Assembly: GCA_014383445.1 (NCBI GenBank)
Contig: JACNHV010000262.1
Span: 1 to 32,036 of the forward strand
Reading direction: 5' to 3'
From: Candidatus Desulfobacula maris
GTDB taxonomy: Bacteria; Desulfobacterota; Desulfobacteria; Desulfobacterales; Desulfobacteraceae
Length of the DNA stretch: 32,036 nt
A program made the position numbers and the translations under genes. How positions within the stretch are numbered: position 1 is the stretch's first letter; each line of letters opens with the position of its first letter. The notes beneath the pieces were generated by a model. That model did not search any database, had not been told where the DNA came from, and was given only the letters and a program-made list of their open reading frames with translations. This document shows positions 1 to 6,422 of this stretch, piece after piece.

Positions 1-247
1 AAATCTCTCGATTTTACCTTGGAGCGGTGTAAAAAAAATAGGCGGTGGATTTGGGATTCAGTAATATCTTTATAATAACAGGAAATAAATGGTATAGATC
101 CAATGAGATGCCAATATTGTGGGAATGAAATGGAACTTGTAACGAAATGGCATCTGAAGTATGGTATTCTTGAGGAAATAACTTGAGCAAGTCTTTGATT
201 TATGAAAAAATAGACAACAGGCGTTAATATGAATTCTATGGATTTTT

Positions 248-1594
248 ATGATGATAAATAAAAAAATGTTCGGCCCCCTTACCGAAGAAACCACCAGGGT
301 AATACTTGAATGCATTTCAGACGGGGTTTTTACCATAGATTACAACTGGGAAATCACCTCTTTTAACCGTGCGGCAGAGGAGATCACGGGAATTGCCCGC
401 AAAGATGCAATAGGACGTCACTGCTGGGAGGTCTTTCGATCCAATATGTGCGAAGCGGGTTGCGCGCTCAAGCGAACCATGGAAGAAGGCAGGCCGTTTA
501 TCAATACATCCGGATATATTATCAACAGTGAAAAGAAACGAATTCCCATTACGGCATCAACCTCTCTTTTCATTGATAAAAACGGGGATGTCATCGGCGG
601 GGTTGAAACATTCAGGGACCATTCTCTTGTTGAAGAACTTCGAAAAGAAATCTTAGGCAACTTTAAGGTTGAAGATATTGTCAGCAAAAGTGCTGCCATG
701 AAAAAAATATTTAATATTCTCCCCCAGATATCTGACAGTGACTCCTCCGTCCTCATTGAAGGAGAAACGGGTACAGGCAAAGAACTGATGGCAAGGGCCA
801 TTCATAATATGAGTCCCAGAAAGGAAAAACCGTTTATTGCCATCAACTGTGGTGCAATGCCGGATACCCTCCTTGAGTCGGAACTGTTCGGGTACAAAAA
901 AGGCGCATTTACCAATGCGATCAAAGATAAGCCGGGACAGTTTGCCCTGGCCCACGGGGGAACTATTTTCCTGGATGAAATCGGCGATACAAGCCCTGCA
1001 TTCCAGGTCAGCCTTTTGCGGGTGTTGCAGGAACATGAATTCACTCCCCTTGGCGGATTAAGCAAAGAAAAAACAGATGTCAGAATTATTGCCGCCACCA
1101 ATCAAGACCTTTCAGTGCTGTTGAAAAAAAACCAGTTCCGGCAGGATCTATATTATCGGATAAATGTCATCCGTTTAATTCTGCCTCCCCTGAGGCAGCG
1201 GATGGAGGATGTTCCCCTGCTTGTGGAACGATTCATCAACAAATTGAATATGCTTCAGAAAAAATATATTCAGGGGATTGATACGAGTGTACTACAGGTC
1301 CTTATGTCCCATGATTTTCCGGGGAATATCAGAGAACTTGAAAACATTATCGAACATGCCTTTGTGCTCTGCTCTGAAGGATATATCAGACTCGATCACC
1401 TGCCTAATTTTCTGTCTTTGCCGATTAATGCCTCTGTGGACGGAAAGGATGACCCGGTCAAGGCCGTTCAGATCAAGCTCATAACGGATGCTCTGGCACG
1501 CAATGGCGATAATCGGAACTTAGCAGCAAAAGATCTGGGCATACACAAAAGCACTCTTTTCAGAAGAATTAAAAGGCTGGGCATTAAACTTTAA
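248..1594 (+). CDS. PAS-containing sigma-54-dependent transcriptional activator (ORP-locus regulator type)
   Basis: A 448-aa enhancer-binding protein that would use ATP hydrolysis to open RNA polymerase-sigma54 promoters. It has an N-terminal PAS domain (about residues 15-125), an AAA+ domain (Walker A GETGTGKE 172-179, Walker B with FLDE 241-244) and a C-terminal Fis-type helix-turn-helix (about 405-448). The sigma-54 contact loop reads GAFTNA (219-224) instead of GAFTGA. The PAS holds three cysteines (C59, C68, C72) in a CWEVFR/CEAGC pattern, possibly for redox or metal sensing. There is no receiver domain, so it should respond directly to a ligand or redox signal. A -24/-12 promoter lies 160 bp downstream, before an ORP/NifX operon. 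Desulfovibrio orange-protein operons are known to be controlled by sigma-54 and a linked activator of this kind. No clear Shine-Dalgarno precedes the start; ATG codons at 248, 251 and 266 are all possible. Confidence 0.9.
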   Translation: MMINKKMFGPLTEETTRVILECISDGVFTIDYNWEITSFNRAAEEITGIARKDAIGRHCWEVFRSNMCEAGCALKRTMEEGRPFINTSGYIINSEKKRIPITASTSLFIDKNGDVIGGVETFRDHSLVEELRKEILGNFKVEDIVSKSAAMKKIFNILPQISDSDSSVLIEGETGTGKELMARAIHNMSPRKEKPFIAINCGAMPDTLLESELFGYKKGAFTNAIKDKPGQFALAHGGTIFLDEIGDTSPAFQVSLLRVLQEHEFTPLGGLSKEKTDVRIIAATNQDLSVLLKKNQFRQDLYYRINVIRLILPPLRQRMEDVPLLVERFINKLNMLQKKYIQGIDTSVLQVLMSHDFPGNIRELENIIEHAFVLCSEGYIRLDHLPNFLSLPINASVDGKDDPVKAVQIKLITDALARNGDNRNLAAKDLGIHKSTLFRRIKRLGIKL

Positions 1595-1605
1595 ACTCAA
1601 CTCAA

Positions 1606-1623
1606 AGTCGCGTTAGCGCGACT
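1606..1623 (+). terminator. GC-rich hairpin after the sigma-54 activator gene
   Basis: AGTCGCG (1606-1612) pairs perfectly with CGCGACT (1617-1623) across a TTAG loop, 12 bases after the activator stop codon. The downstream sequence is only mildly T-rich, so this is a weak intrinsic terminator or an mRNA 3'-end stabiliser. It would separate the regulator transcript from the sigma-54 operon downstream. Confidence 0.5.
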
Positions 1624-1752
1624 CTTAAGGTCTCGTTTGTTCGATTTTGCCTCTCCCATGAGCGCTTAACAGCATATACAAAACAACTCAATAAACCCAT
1701 AAAAATCTGTAATTTAAGGCAATCGAATAGACTTAAGTTATGATTTCTTCTC

Positions 1753-1768
1753 TGGCATAGGCTTTGCA
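1753..1768 (+). promoter_or_regulatory. sigma-54 (-24/-12) promoter of the NifX/ORP operon
   Basis: TGGCATAGGCTTTGCA matches the sigma-54 consensus TGGCAY-N5-TTGCW, with exactly 10 bases between the -24 GG and the -12 GC. Transcription should start near 1779, just ahead of the AAGGAG ribosome-binding site at 1784-1789 and the ATG at 1800. The gene immediately upstream encodes a sigma-54 activator. A TTG codon inside this promoter (1764) would extend the downstream reading frame, but the promoter and the ribosome-binding site argue against that start. Confidence 0.85.
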
Positions 1769-1799
1769 ATGTAGTTCCCCAGAAAGGAGTTTGATTTGT

Positions 1800-2396
1800 A
1801 TGAAAATTGCATTAACCGTTTGGGGAAATAGAATTTCACCTGTTTTTGATTCAGCACAGACATTGCTTGTCGCACAGATTGAAAAACAAAAAATTATCAA
1901 CAAATCATATGAACCGTTTGATACCAGCAGTCTCAGTTTTATAGAGAATTTGAATAAAATTAGGGTATCTGTTCTGATCTGCGGTGCCATCTCTGAGAAA
2001 CCGGCAAATCTAATTGCCCGTTCAGGAATTGAACTCATTCCTTTTGTAACGGGAACCGCAGCAAAGGTGCTGGATTTGTATCTGAACAATACACCTGTTT
2101 CAGCAGCATATTTCATGCCGGGCTACCCAAGACAAGGATGCCGGAACGGGTTAAAAAATGCTGTGTTAAATTTGAAAAAGGGGGTGAAACATATGCCAGG
2201 GAAAAATAAGACGGATACACCGAGGCAAGGCCAGGGTCCTGGAAAAGGAAAGGGCTCGGGTCGATCCGACCAGCGACCCTGCAACGGCCGGGGATCTGGG
2301 GGAAAAAGGGTCCCAGACCAGGGATGCCGAACGGGTAAAGGATTTGGCAACAGGCAAAATCAACCCAATGCAGAACAAAACACAAATAAAGAATAA
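1800..2396 (+). CDS. NifX/ORP-domain protein with Gly/Arg-rich C-terminal tail
   Basis: 198 aa from ATG 1800, with AAGGAG ten bases upstream. Residues 1 to about 105 form a dinitrogenase iron-molybdenum cofactor biosynthesis (NifX/NafY/ORP, PF02579-like) fold starting MKIALTVWGNRISPVFDSA. Members of this family bind metal clusters or cofactor precursors; the orange protein carries a Mo-Cu-S cluster. From residue 132 the protein becomes a low-complexity Gly/Lys/Arg/Gln tail with two isolated cysteines, beginning MPGKNKTD. It resembles a degenerate DUF5320 N-terminus like that of the next gene. A GGGGGTG element just before M132 (ATG at 2193) could allow separate internal initiation of a 67-aa protein. 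It is the first gene of the sigma-54 operon. Its precise role is unknown. Confidence 0.8.
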   Translation: MKIALTVWGNRISPVFDSAQTLLVAQIEKQKIINKSYEPFDTSSLSFIENLNKIRVSVLICGAISEKPANLIARSGIELIPFVTGTAAKVLDLYLNNTPVSAAYFMPGYPRQGCRNGLKNAVLNLKKGVKHMPGKNKTDTPRQGQGPGKGKGSGRSDQRPCNGRGSGGKRVPDQGCRTGKGFGNRQNQPNAEQNTNKE

Positions 2397-2407
2397 GGAG
2401 AATTCAT

Positions 2408-2746
2408 ATGCCAGGATATAATCGAACAGGTCCCATGGGACAAGGCATGACGACAGGCCGGGGTATCGGTGTCTGCAATACGTTTCCAGATGCATTTTGT
2501 GCCCCTTATACCAGGGACATTGGATCTGGGAGGGGCATGAAAATGCGAAGAAGGGACCAGTTTTGCCGCCAGGGGTTTGGACTGGGCCGACGGTTTTCCG
2601 GGGATCAGGTTTTGGAATCTGAAACAGTTCCAGAAGATGTTGCCCTGAAAATGGATATGCTCAAAACAAAGGCAAATGCAGTCAAACAGACCCTTGATCA
2701 GATTTATGACCAAATCAAAGACCTGGAAAAAACGAAAGAAACTTAA
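2408..2746 (+). CDS. DUF5320-type small protein with Gly-rich N-terminus and C-terminal coiled coil
   Basis: 112 aa. The N-terminus MPGYNRTGPMGQGMTTGRG is the characteristic start of DUF5320 proteins, which occur beside NifX/ORP-type and MinD-type genes in anaerobes and archaea and have no assigned function. The middle is Arg/Gly/Phe-rich with a few cysteines. The last 35 or so residues (ALKMDMLKTKANAVKQTLDQ onward) form a predicted amphipathic helix or coiled coil ending in charged residues, usual for the family. It has a good AAGGAG ribosome-binding site and starts 11 bases after the previous gene. The similarity of its start to residue 132 onward of the preceding protein suggests an old duplication of this module. 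Confidence 0.75.
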   Translation: MPGYNRTGPMGQGMTTGRGIGVCNTFPDAFCAPYTRDIGSGRGMKMRRRDQFCRQGFGLGRRFSGDQVLESETVPEDVALKMDMLKTKANAVKQTLDQIYDQIKDLEKTKET

Positions 2747-2767
2747 ATCAATTGAAAAATTTTATGG

Positions 2768-2804
2768 ACAACTGGGTAAAAGCTGAAACCTTTTGCCCAG
2801 TTGT
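2768..2804 (+). other. strong intercistronic RNA hairpin
   Basis: ACAACTGGGTAAAAG (2768-2782) pairs with CTTTTGCCCAGTTGT (2790-2804): 14 Watson-Crick pairs plus one G-U, with a 7-base loop CTGAAAC. It lies between the DUF5320 gene and the receiver-like gene of the operon. No run of T follows (TATCACCG), so it is probably not a simple terminator. It may be an mRNA processing or stability element, or a partial attenuator setting different expression of the first two genes and the ATPase genes. Confidence 0.7.
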
Positions 2805-2828
2805 TATCACCGTGTAGGGAGTATTTAA

Positions 2829-3206
2829 ATGATAAACGTACTGTTGGCAAGCTCAGACAAAGCTCATTTTTCCGATATGATCAATGCATTTCAAGACCAC
2901 GGCATCCGGATAGATCCCGTACAAACAGGCGATCTTGCATTAACCATGGTGGCCGATAGCCGCTATAATATGCTGATCACTGATGAAGACCTGCCGGATA
3001 TGAGTGCTAAAACCCTGATTGAAAGAACGATTACGCTTAATCCCTTTATGAATTGCGTGGTTGCCAGTACACTTTCAAGCAATGATTTTCATGAAGCATT
3101 TGAGGGGTTGGGGGTACTCATGCAATTTCCCCGGACACCCGGCAGAACAGATGTTCAAAAACTGATTGACCACTTGAACAAAATAGAGTCGCTGTCAAAA
3201 AAATAA
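2829..3206 (+). CDS. degenerate receiver-domain (CheY-like) protein
   Basis: 125 aa, a single receiver-like fold. The presumed phosphoacceptor D52 is kept in MLITDEDLPDM. However, the acidic pair normally found after the first strand is reduced to SSD (residues 8-10), and the conserved Lys-Pro near the end is replaced by FPRTP. Phosphorylation chemistry is therefore doubtful, and it may act as a pseudo-receiver or protein-interaction module. GGGAG precedes the ATG. It sits inside the ORP/MinD operon, downstream of the 2768-2804 hairpin and 27 bases before the first ATPase gene. No output domain is present. Confidence 0.7.
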   Translation: MINVLLASSDKAHFSDMINAFQDHGIRIDPVQTGDLALTMVADSRYNMLITDEDLPDMSAKTLIERTITLNPFMNCVVASTLSSNDFHEAFEGLGVLMQFPRTPGRTDVQKLIDHLNKIESLSKK

Positions 3207-3233
3207 ATTACGGTTACAAGGAGAATTAAACTG

Positions 3234-4100
3234 ATGATTATCAGTATTGCAAGCGGAAAAGGCGGAACGGGTAAAACAACGGTGGCAACCAATTTGGCCT
3301 TTTCTCTGGGAAAAAATGTTCAGCTCATGGACTGCGATGTTGAAGAGCCGAATTCCCATCTTTTTTTAAACCCTGAAATTAAAGACAAACAAGCCGTTAT
3401 TGCGCCGGTCCCCTTGATTGATGAAGATAAATGCACCTGGTGTAAAAAATGCATGGAGATCTGCAGGTTCGGCGCTATTGCTGTGGTCGGCAAAAAGGTG
3501 ATTACCTTTCCTGATCTGTGTCACAGCTGCGGCGGCTGCATGGCAGTCTGTCCTGAACATGCTGTTTCAGAAGGCGACAGGGAACTTGGAGATATTGAAA
3601 CAGGCAGCATCAAGGAGAACCTGTTTGTCCAGGGACGATTGAATGTCGGCCAGGTCATGTCACCGCCAATTATCAAAAAGATACTCACCCTTGCCAGGGA
3701 CGGGATGGTAAACATCATTGATGCCCCTCCAGGCACTTCATGCCCCGTGATTGCTGCCATGAAAGGAGCGGATTTTGTTCTTCTGGTTACAGAGCCCACC
3801 CCTTTTGGACTTCATGACCTGGCATTGGCTGTGGAAACCGTTAAAATTTTAAAAATTCCCCATGGCATTGTGATCAATCGAGCTGGCATGGGAAACGATG
3901 GTGTCAAAGAATATGCGAAAAAAGAAGGCATCCCTATTCTTATGGAAATCCCGTTTGATAAAAAAATTGCCCAGGTCTATTCCAGAGGCGAACTCATCGT
4001 TGAAAAAATGCCTGAATATAAAGATAAATTTTTAGATCTGTTTGATCACATTAACCGCCTGATCAAAGATCCGGGCGATAAAGGAGCGGGTTTCAAATGA
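3234..4100 (+). CDS. MinD/ParA-family P-loop ATPase with inserted double [4Fe-4S] ferredoxin domain (ORP-complex type)
   Basis: 288 aa. It begins with a deviant Walker A, GKGGTGKT (8-15), typical of the MinD/Mrp/NifH superfamily. A two-cluster ferredoxin module is inserted at about residues 60-110: C67, C70, C73, C77 and C96, C99, C102, C106. The switch region DAPPGTSCPV follows. Proteins of this architecture form part of the orange-protein complex in Desulfovibrio, and related ones are thought to act in Fe-S or metal-cofactor handling. The ribosome-binding site is AAGGAG. It overlaps the next ATPase gene by 4 bases (ATGA), implying translational coupling and probably a heteromeric pair. Confidence 0.88.
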   Translation: MIISIASGKGGTGKTTVATNLAFSLGKNVQLMDCDVEEPNSHLFLNPEIKDKQAVIAPVPLIDEDKCTWCKKCMEICRFGAIAVVGKKVITFPDLCHSCGGCMAVCPEHAVSEGDRELGDIETGSIKENLFVQGRLNVGQVMSPPIIKKILTLARDGMVNIIDAPPGTSCPVIAAMKGADFVLLVTEPTPFGLHDLALAVETVKILKIPHGIVINRAGMGNDGVKEYAKKEGIPILMEIPFDKKIAQVYSRGELIVEKMPEYKDKFLDLFDHINRLIKDPGDKGAGFK

Positions 4101-4981
4101 GAGAGTTGGTAATTTTAAGTGGAAAAGGCGGCACGGGTAAAACAAGTATAACTGCGGCGTTTGCATCTTTTTCCAGCAACATGATCCTTTGCGACGCTGA
4201 TGTGGATGCTGCCGATCTTCATCTGCTCATGGCCCCGGACATTCAACAAAAAACAGATTTTCAAGGGGGCAATGTTGCTGTCATCAATCATGATAAATGC
4301 ACGAGTTGCGGGCTGTGCATTGAATTATGCCGGTTTGACGCGGTAAAGGACAACTTTATAATTGATCCCATTGAATGTGAGGGATGCGGTGTCTGTTATG
4401 ATCTTTGCCCGGAAAAGGCCATTGATTTCCCAATAAAGACCTGCGGAGAATGGTATATTTCAGATACCCGGTTCGGCACCATGGTTCATGCACGACTTGG
4501 AATTGCGCAGGAAAACTCCGGTCGTCTGGTGGCCCTTGTCAGACAGGAAGCCAGAAAAATAGTTCAGAAAAAAAACATTGACCTGATACTGACTGATGGC
4601 CCTCCAGGCATAGGCTGCCCCGTTATTGCATCCATGGGGCAGGCCAATGCGATCCTGATTGTGTCAGAGCCTACTGTTTCAGGGATACATGATCTTGCGC
4701 GAGTGGGTCAGCTGGCAGACCATTTTAAAATACCAGCCATGGTCTGTGTGAACAAATATGACCTGAATTTAGACCAGACTCAGGCTATAAAAGATCTGGC
4801 AAAAGAAAAAAACATCATTTTTGCAGGCCAGATCCCTTTTGACAAAAATTTTACTGAGTCCATGATTCAAGGAAAAAATATTATTGAAACCGATGAAAAT
4901 TCGCAGGCAAGCCTTGCTGTCAGAAAAATCTGGGAAAATGTAATGGCCCAGCCTGCTATGAATATTGTACGATTGGCCTGA
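4097..4981 (+). CDS. second MinD/ParA-family ATPase with inserted double [4Fe-4S] ferredoxin domain
   Basis: 294 aa, paralogous to the preceding gene and overlapping it by 4 bases. The deviant Walker A GKGGTGKT lies at 9-16. The ferredoxin insert has C68, C71, C74, C78 and C94, C97, C100, C104. DGPPGIGCPV is the switch II region. Tandem pairs of such ATPases are the standard arrangement in anaerobic ORP/NifX clusters. The likely role is ATP-dependent, redox-linked delivery or assembly of a metal cluster on the neighbouring NifX/ORP proteins; this is inferred from family and context. The substrate is not evident from sequence. Confidence 0.88.
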   Translation: MRELVILSGKGGTGKTSITAAFASFSSNMILCDADVDAADLHLLMAPDIQQKTDFQGGNVAVINHDKCTSCGLCIELCRFDAVKDNFIIDPIECEGCGVCYDLCPEKAIDFPIKTCGEWYISDTRFGTMVHARLGIAQENSGRLVALVRQEARKIVQKKNIDLILTDGPPGIGCPVIASMGQANAILIVSEPTVSGIHDLARVGQLADHFKIPAMVCVNKYDLNLDQTQAIKDLAKEKNIIFAGQIPFDKNFTESMIQGKNIIETDENSQASLAVRKIWENVMAQPAMNIVRLA

Positions 4982-5021
4982 ATTTTTAAACAAAATGAAT
5001 TATTTAAGGAGTTAAACAAAC

Positions 5022-5408
5022 ATGAAAAACGGTAGAATTGCTATACCTTCCAACGGACAGGGCGGCCTTGACAGCACAAGAGCAGGACATTTTGGTCATT
5101 GTGACGTGTTTACATTTGTCGATGTTGAAGATGGTCAGATCAAACAGGTAACAACACTTCAAAACCAGGAACATGTCCAGGGCGGTTGCATGGTGCCGGT
5201 CAATCTTCTGGCCGACAACAAGGTCACGGCCCTGGTTGTGGGAGGTATCGGCATGCGCCCCTTAATGGGTTTCAGGCAGGTGGGCATTGATGTATACCAC
5301 GATGCCGAACGTGAGCAGATCAGACCCGTTGTTGAAGACCTTATTGCCGGCAGGCTTCCTGAAATCAAAAATGATCAGGTCTGCGGCGGTGGCGGCGGAC
5401 AGGTTTAA
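5022..5408 (+). CDS. NifX/NifB-like (dinitrogenase Fe-Mo cofactor family) small protein
   Basis: 128 aa, starting MKNGRIAIPSNGQGGLDSTR, with the family's HFGHCDVFTFVDVEDGQI segment and a VNLLADNKVTALVVGGIGMR core strand-loop. It belongs to the PF02579 family of small metal-cluster or cofactor carriers. It ends in a Cys-Gly-rich tail (VCGGGGGQV) that may bind metal. It has an excellent AAGGAG ribosome-binding site, lies 40 bases after the second ATPase gene and 23 before the next NifX/ORP gene. The exact cargo is unknown; by context, a partner of the two Fe-S ATPases. Confidence 0.8.
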   Translation: MKNGRIAIPSNGQGGLDSTRAGHFGHCDVFTFVDVEDGQIKQVTTLQNQEHVQGGCMVPVNLLADNKVTALVVGGIGMRPLMGFRQVGIDVYHDAEREQIRPVVEDLIAGRLPEIKNDQVCGGGGGQV

Positions 5409-5431
5409 ATATAAACATTAGGAGATTTATC

Positions 5432-5791
5432 ATGAAAATCGCAGTAACATCAAAAGGCCGGAATCTTGATTCAAAAGTGGACCCCAGATTCGGTCGTGCC
5501 GCTTATATCCTCATTATTGACACAGATACGCTTGAATTTGAAGTGGTTGATAATGCTAAAAATGCAAATTCCTTCAAAGGAGCAGGAATTCAGGCTGCTG
5601 CCAGTATCAGTGAAAAAAATGCTGAAGTTCTTTTGACAGGATTCTGCGGTCCCAACGCCTTTAAAACCCTGGATACGGCCAATGTTAAGGTGGTCAGTGA
5701 TGTTGCCGGTATAGTCAGGGATGCGGTCAAAAATTTTAATAAAGGGGACATTTCTTTTACAGATGCAGCAAACGTTGAGGGACACTGGTAA
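5432..5791 (+). CDS. orange protein (ORP)-like NifX-family protein
   Basis: 119 aa, essentially one PF02579 domain, close to the size of the Desulfovibrio orange protein (about 117 aa), which carries a Mo-Cu-S cluster. It starts MKIAVTSKGRNLDSKVDPRF and continues GRAAYILIID, a start typical of ORP-like members, and contains LLTGFCGPNAFKTL. The ribosome-binding site is TAGGAG. It is the last gene of the operon. ORP assignment rests on size, start motif and neighbourhood; a generic NifX-family cofactor carrier is the alternative. Whether it binds Mo-Cu cannot be told from sequence. Confidence 0.72.
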   Translation: MKIAVTSKGRNLDSKVDPRFGRAAYILIIDTDTLEFEVVDNAKNANSFKGAGIQAAASISEKNAEVLLTGFCGPNAFKTLDTANVKVVSDVAGIVRDAVKNFNKGDISFTDAANVEGHW

Positions 5792-5891
5792 CGGATATGC
5801 TCCTTAGCATTAGAAAATAATGTTCAAACTAAAAAAGTGTTAATGAATAAAACTTTATGAATTAATATTCTATTTCAAAGAGAGGATATCA

Positions 5892-6422
5892 ATGGAACTT
5901 ACTGATCTTGCCCCCCTTGAAGCGTGGGCACAAATAGAAAAAGAATCTTTTAAAAAATTCAACCTTCAAAGCTCTGTTTTTAATACAGATGGCATAAGAA
6001 TAACAGATACCAAAAACTGGGCTAACAAAATCTGCCCGGAAATCAAATCAACAGACAAAGGCCAGAGTTTTATCTGCGCCACTGCCCACATGAATCTGGC
6101 CAACCAGGCGAGACAGACAAAAAAACCGGTGATCGAGGAATGTGATGCAGGTCTGGTCAAAATTGTGATCCCCATTTTTATTGATGATGAGTTTTTAGGC
6201 GCTGCCGGAGGATGTGGACTACTGCTGGAAGGTGGAGAGGTGGATTTATTTTCAATTAATAAAATTACTGATATTGACGAGACAATAATAGAAAAACTTT
6301 CTGAAGAAATTCCTGTCATCCCCACCCAAACCGCTGAAACTATCCGTGACTTTTTCATGAAAAAAGTCAATACACTTGTCAGCAAATATCAGGAAACCAT
6401 TAATTCTCCGGTATTATTTTAA
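5892..6422 (+). CDS. stand-alone PocR-type ligand-sensing domain protein
   Basis: 176 aa consisting almost wholly of a PocR sensory domain, usually found fused to histidine kinases or AraC-type regulators. Conserved landmarks are NKICPEI (C48), FICATAHMNLANQA (C62), PVIEECDAGLVKIVIPI (C84) and LGAAGGCG (C108). The cysteines could bind a metal or act as a redox switch. There is no output domain, so it probably signals by protein contact. It has a good GAGAGGATATCA ribosome-binding site. It lies about 100 bases after the ORP operon, and its stop codon region overlaps by 9 bases the 3' end of the opposing receiver-PAS-kinase gene. Confidence 0.8.
   Translation: MELTDLAPLEAWAQIEKESFKKFNLQSSVFNTDGIRITDTKNWANKICPEIKSTDKGQSFICATAHMNLANQARQTKKPVIEECDAGLVKIVIPIFIDDEFLGAAGGCGLLLEGGEVDLFSINKITDIDETIIEKLSEEIPVIPTQTAETIRDFFMKKVNTLVSKYQETINSPVLF

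Noticed and set aside
229-261. Ten-codon leader peptide overlapping the activator start (MNSMDFYDDK)
   Set aside because: No ribosome-binding site and too short to distinguish from chance.
653-1101. Minus-strand reading frames opposite the sigma-54 activator
   Set aside because: They lie wholly inside the AAA+ domain coding region, lack ribosome-binding sites and have no recognisable protein features; they are shadows.
1764-1799. Upstream TTG start for the first NifX gene
   Set aside because: It lies within the -12 element of the sigma-54 promoter and upstream of the likely transcription start; ATG 1800 has a proper ribosome-binding site.
2113-2713. Several minus-strand frames of 75-117 codons opposite the Gly/Arg-rich region
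   Set aside because: The GC-rich low-complexity codons on the plus strand remove stop codons on the other strand. The plus-strand frames have good ribosome-binding sites and family matches.
5797-5810. ATGCT-CCTT-AGCAT hairpin after the ORP operon as a terminator
   Set aside because: Only a 5-bp stem and no T-run follows; too weak to call.
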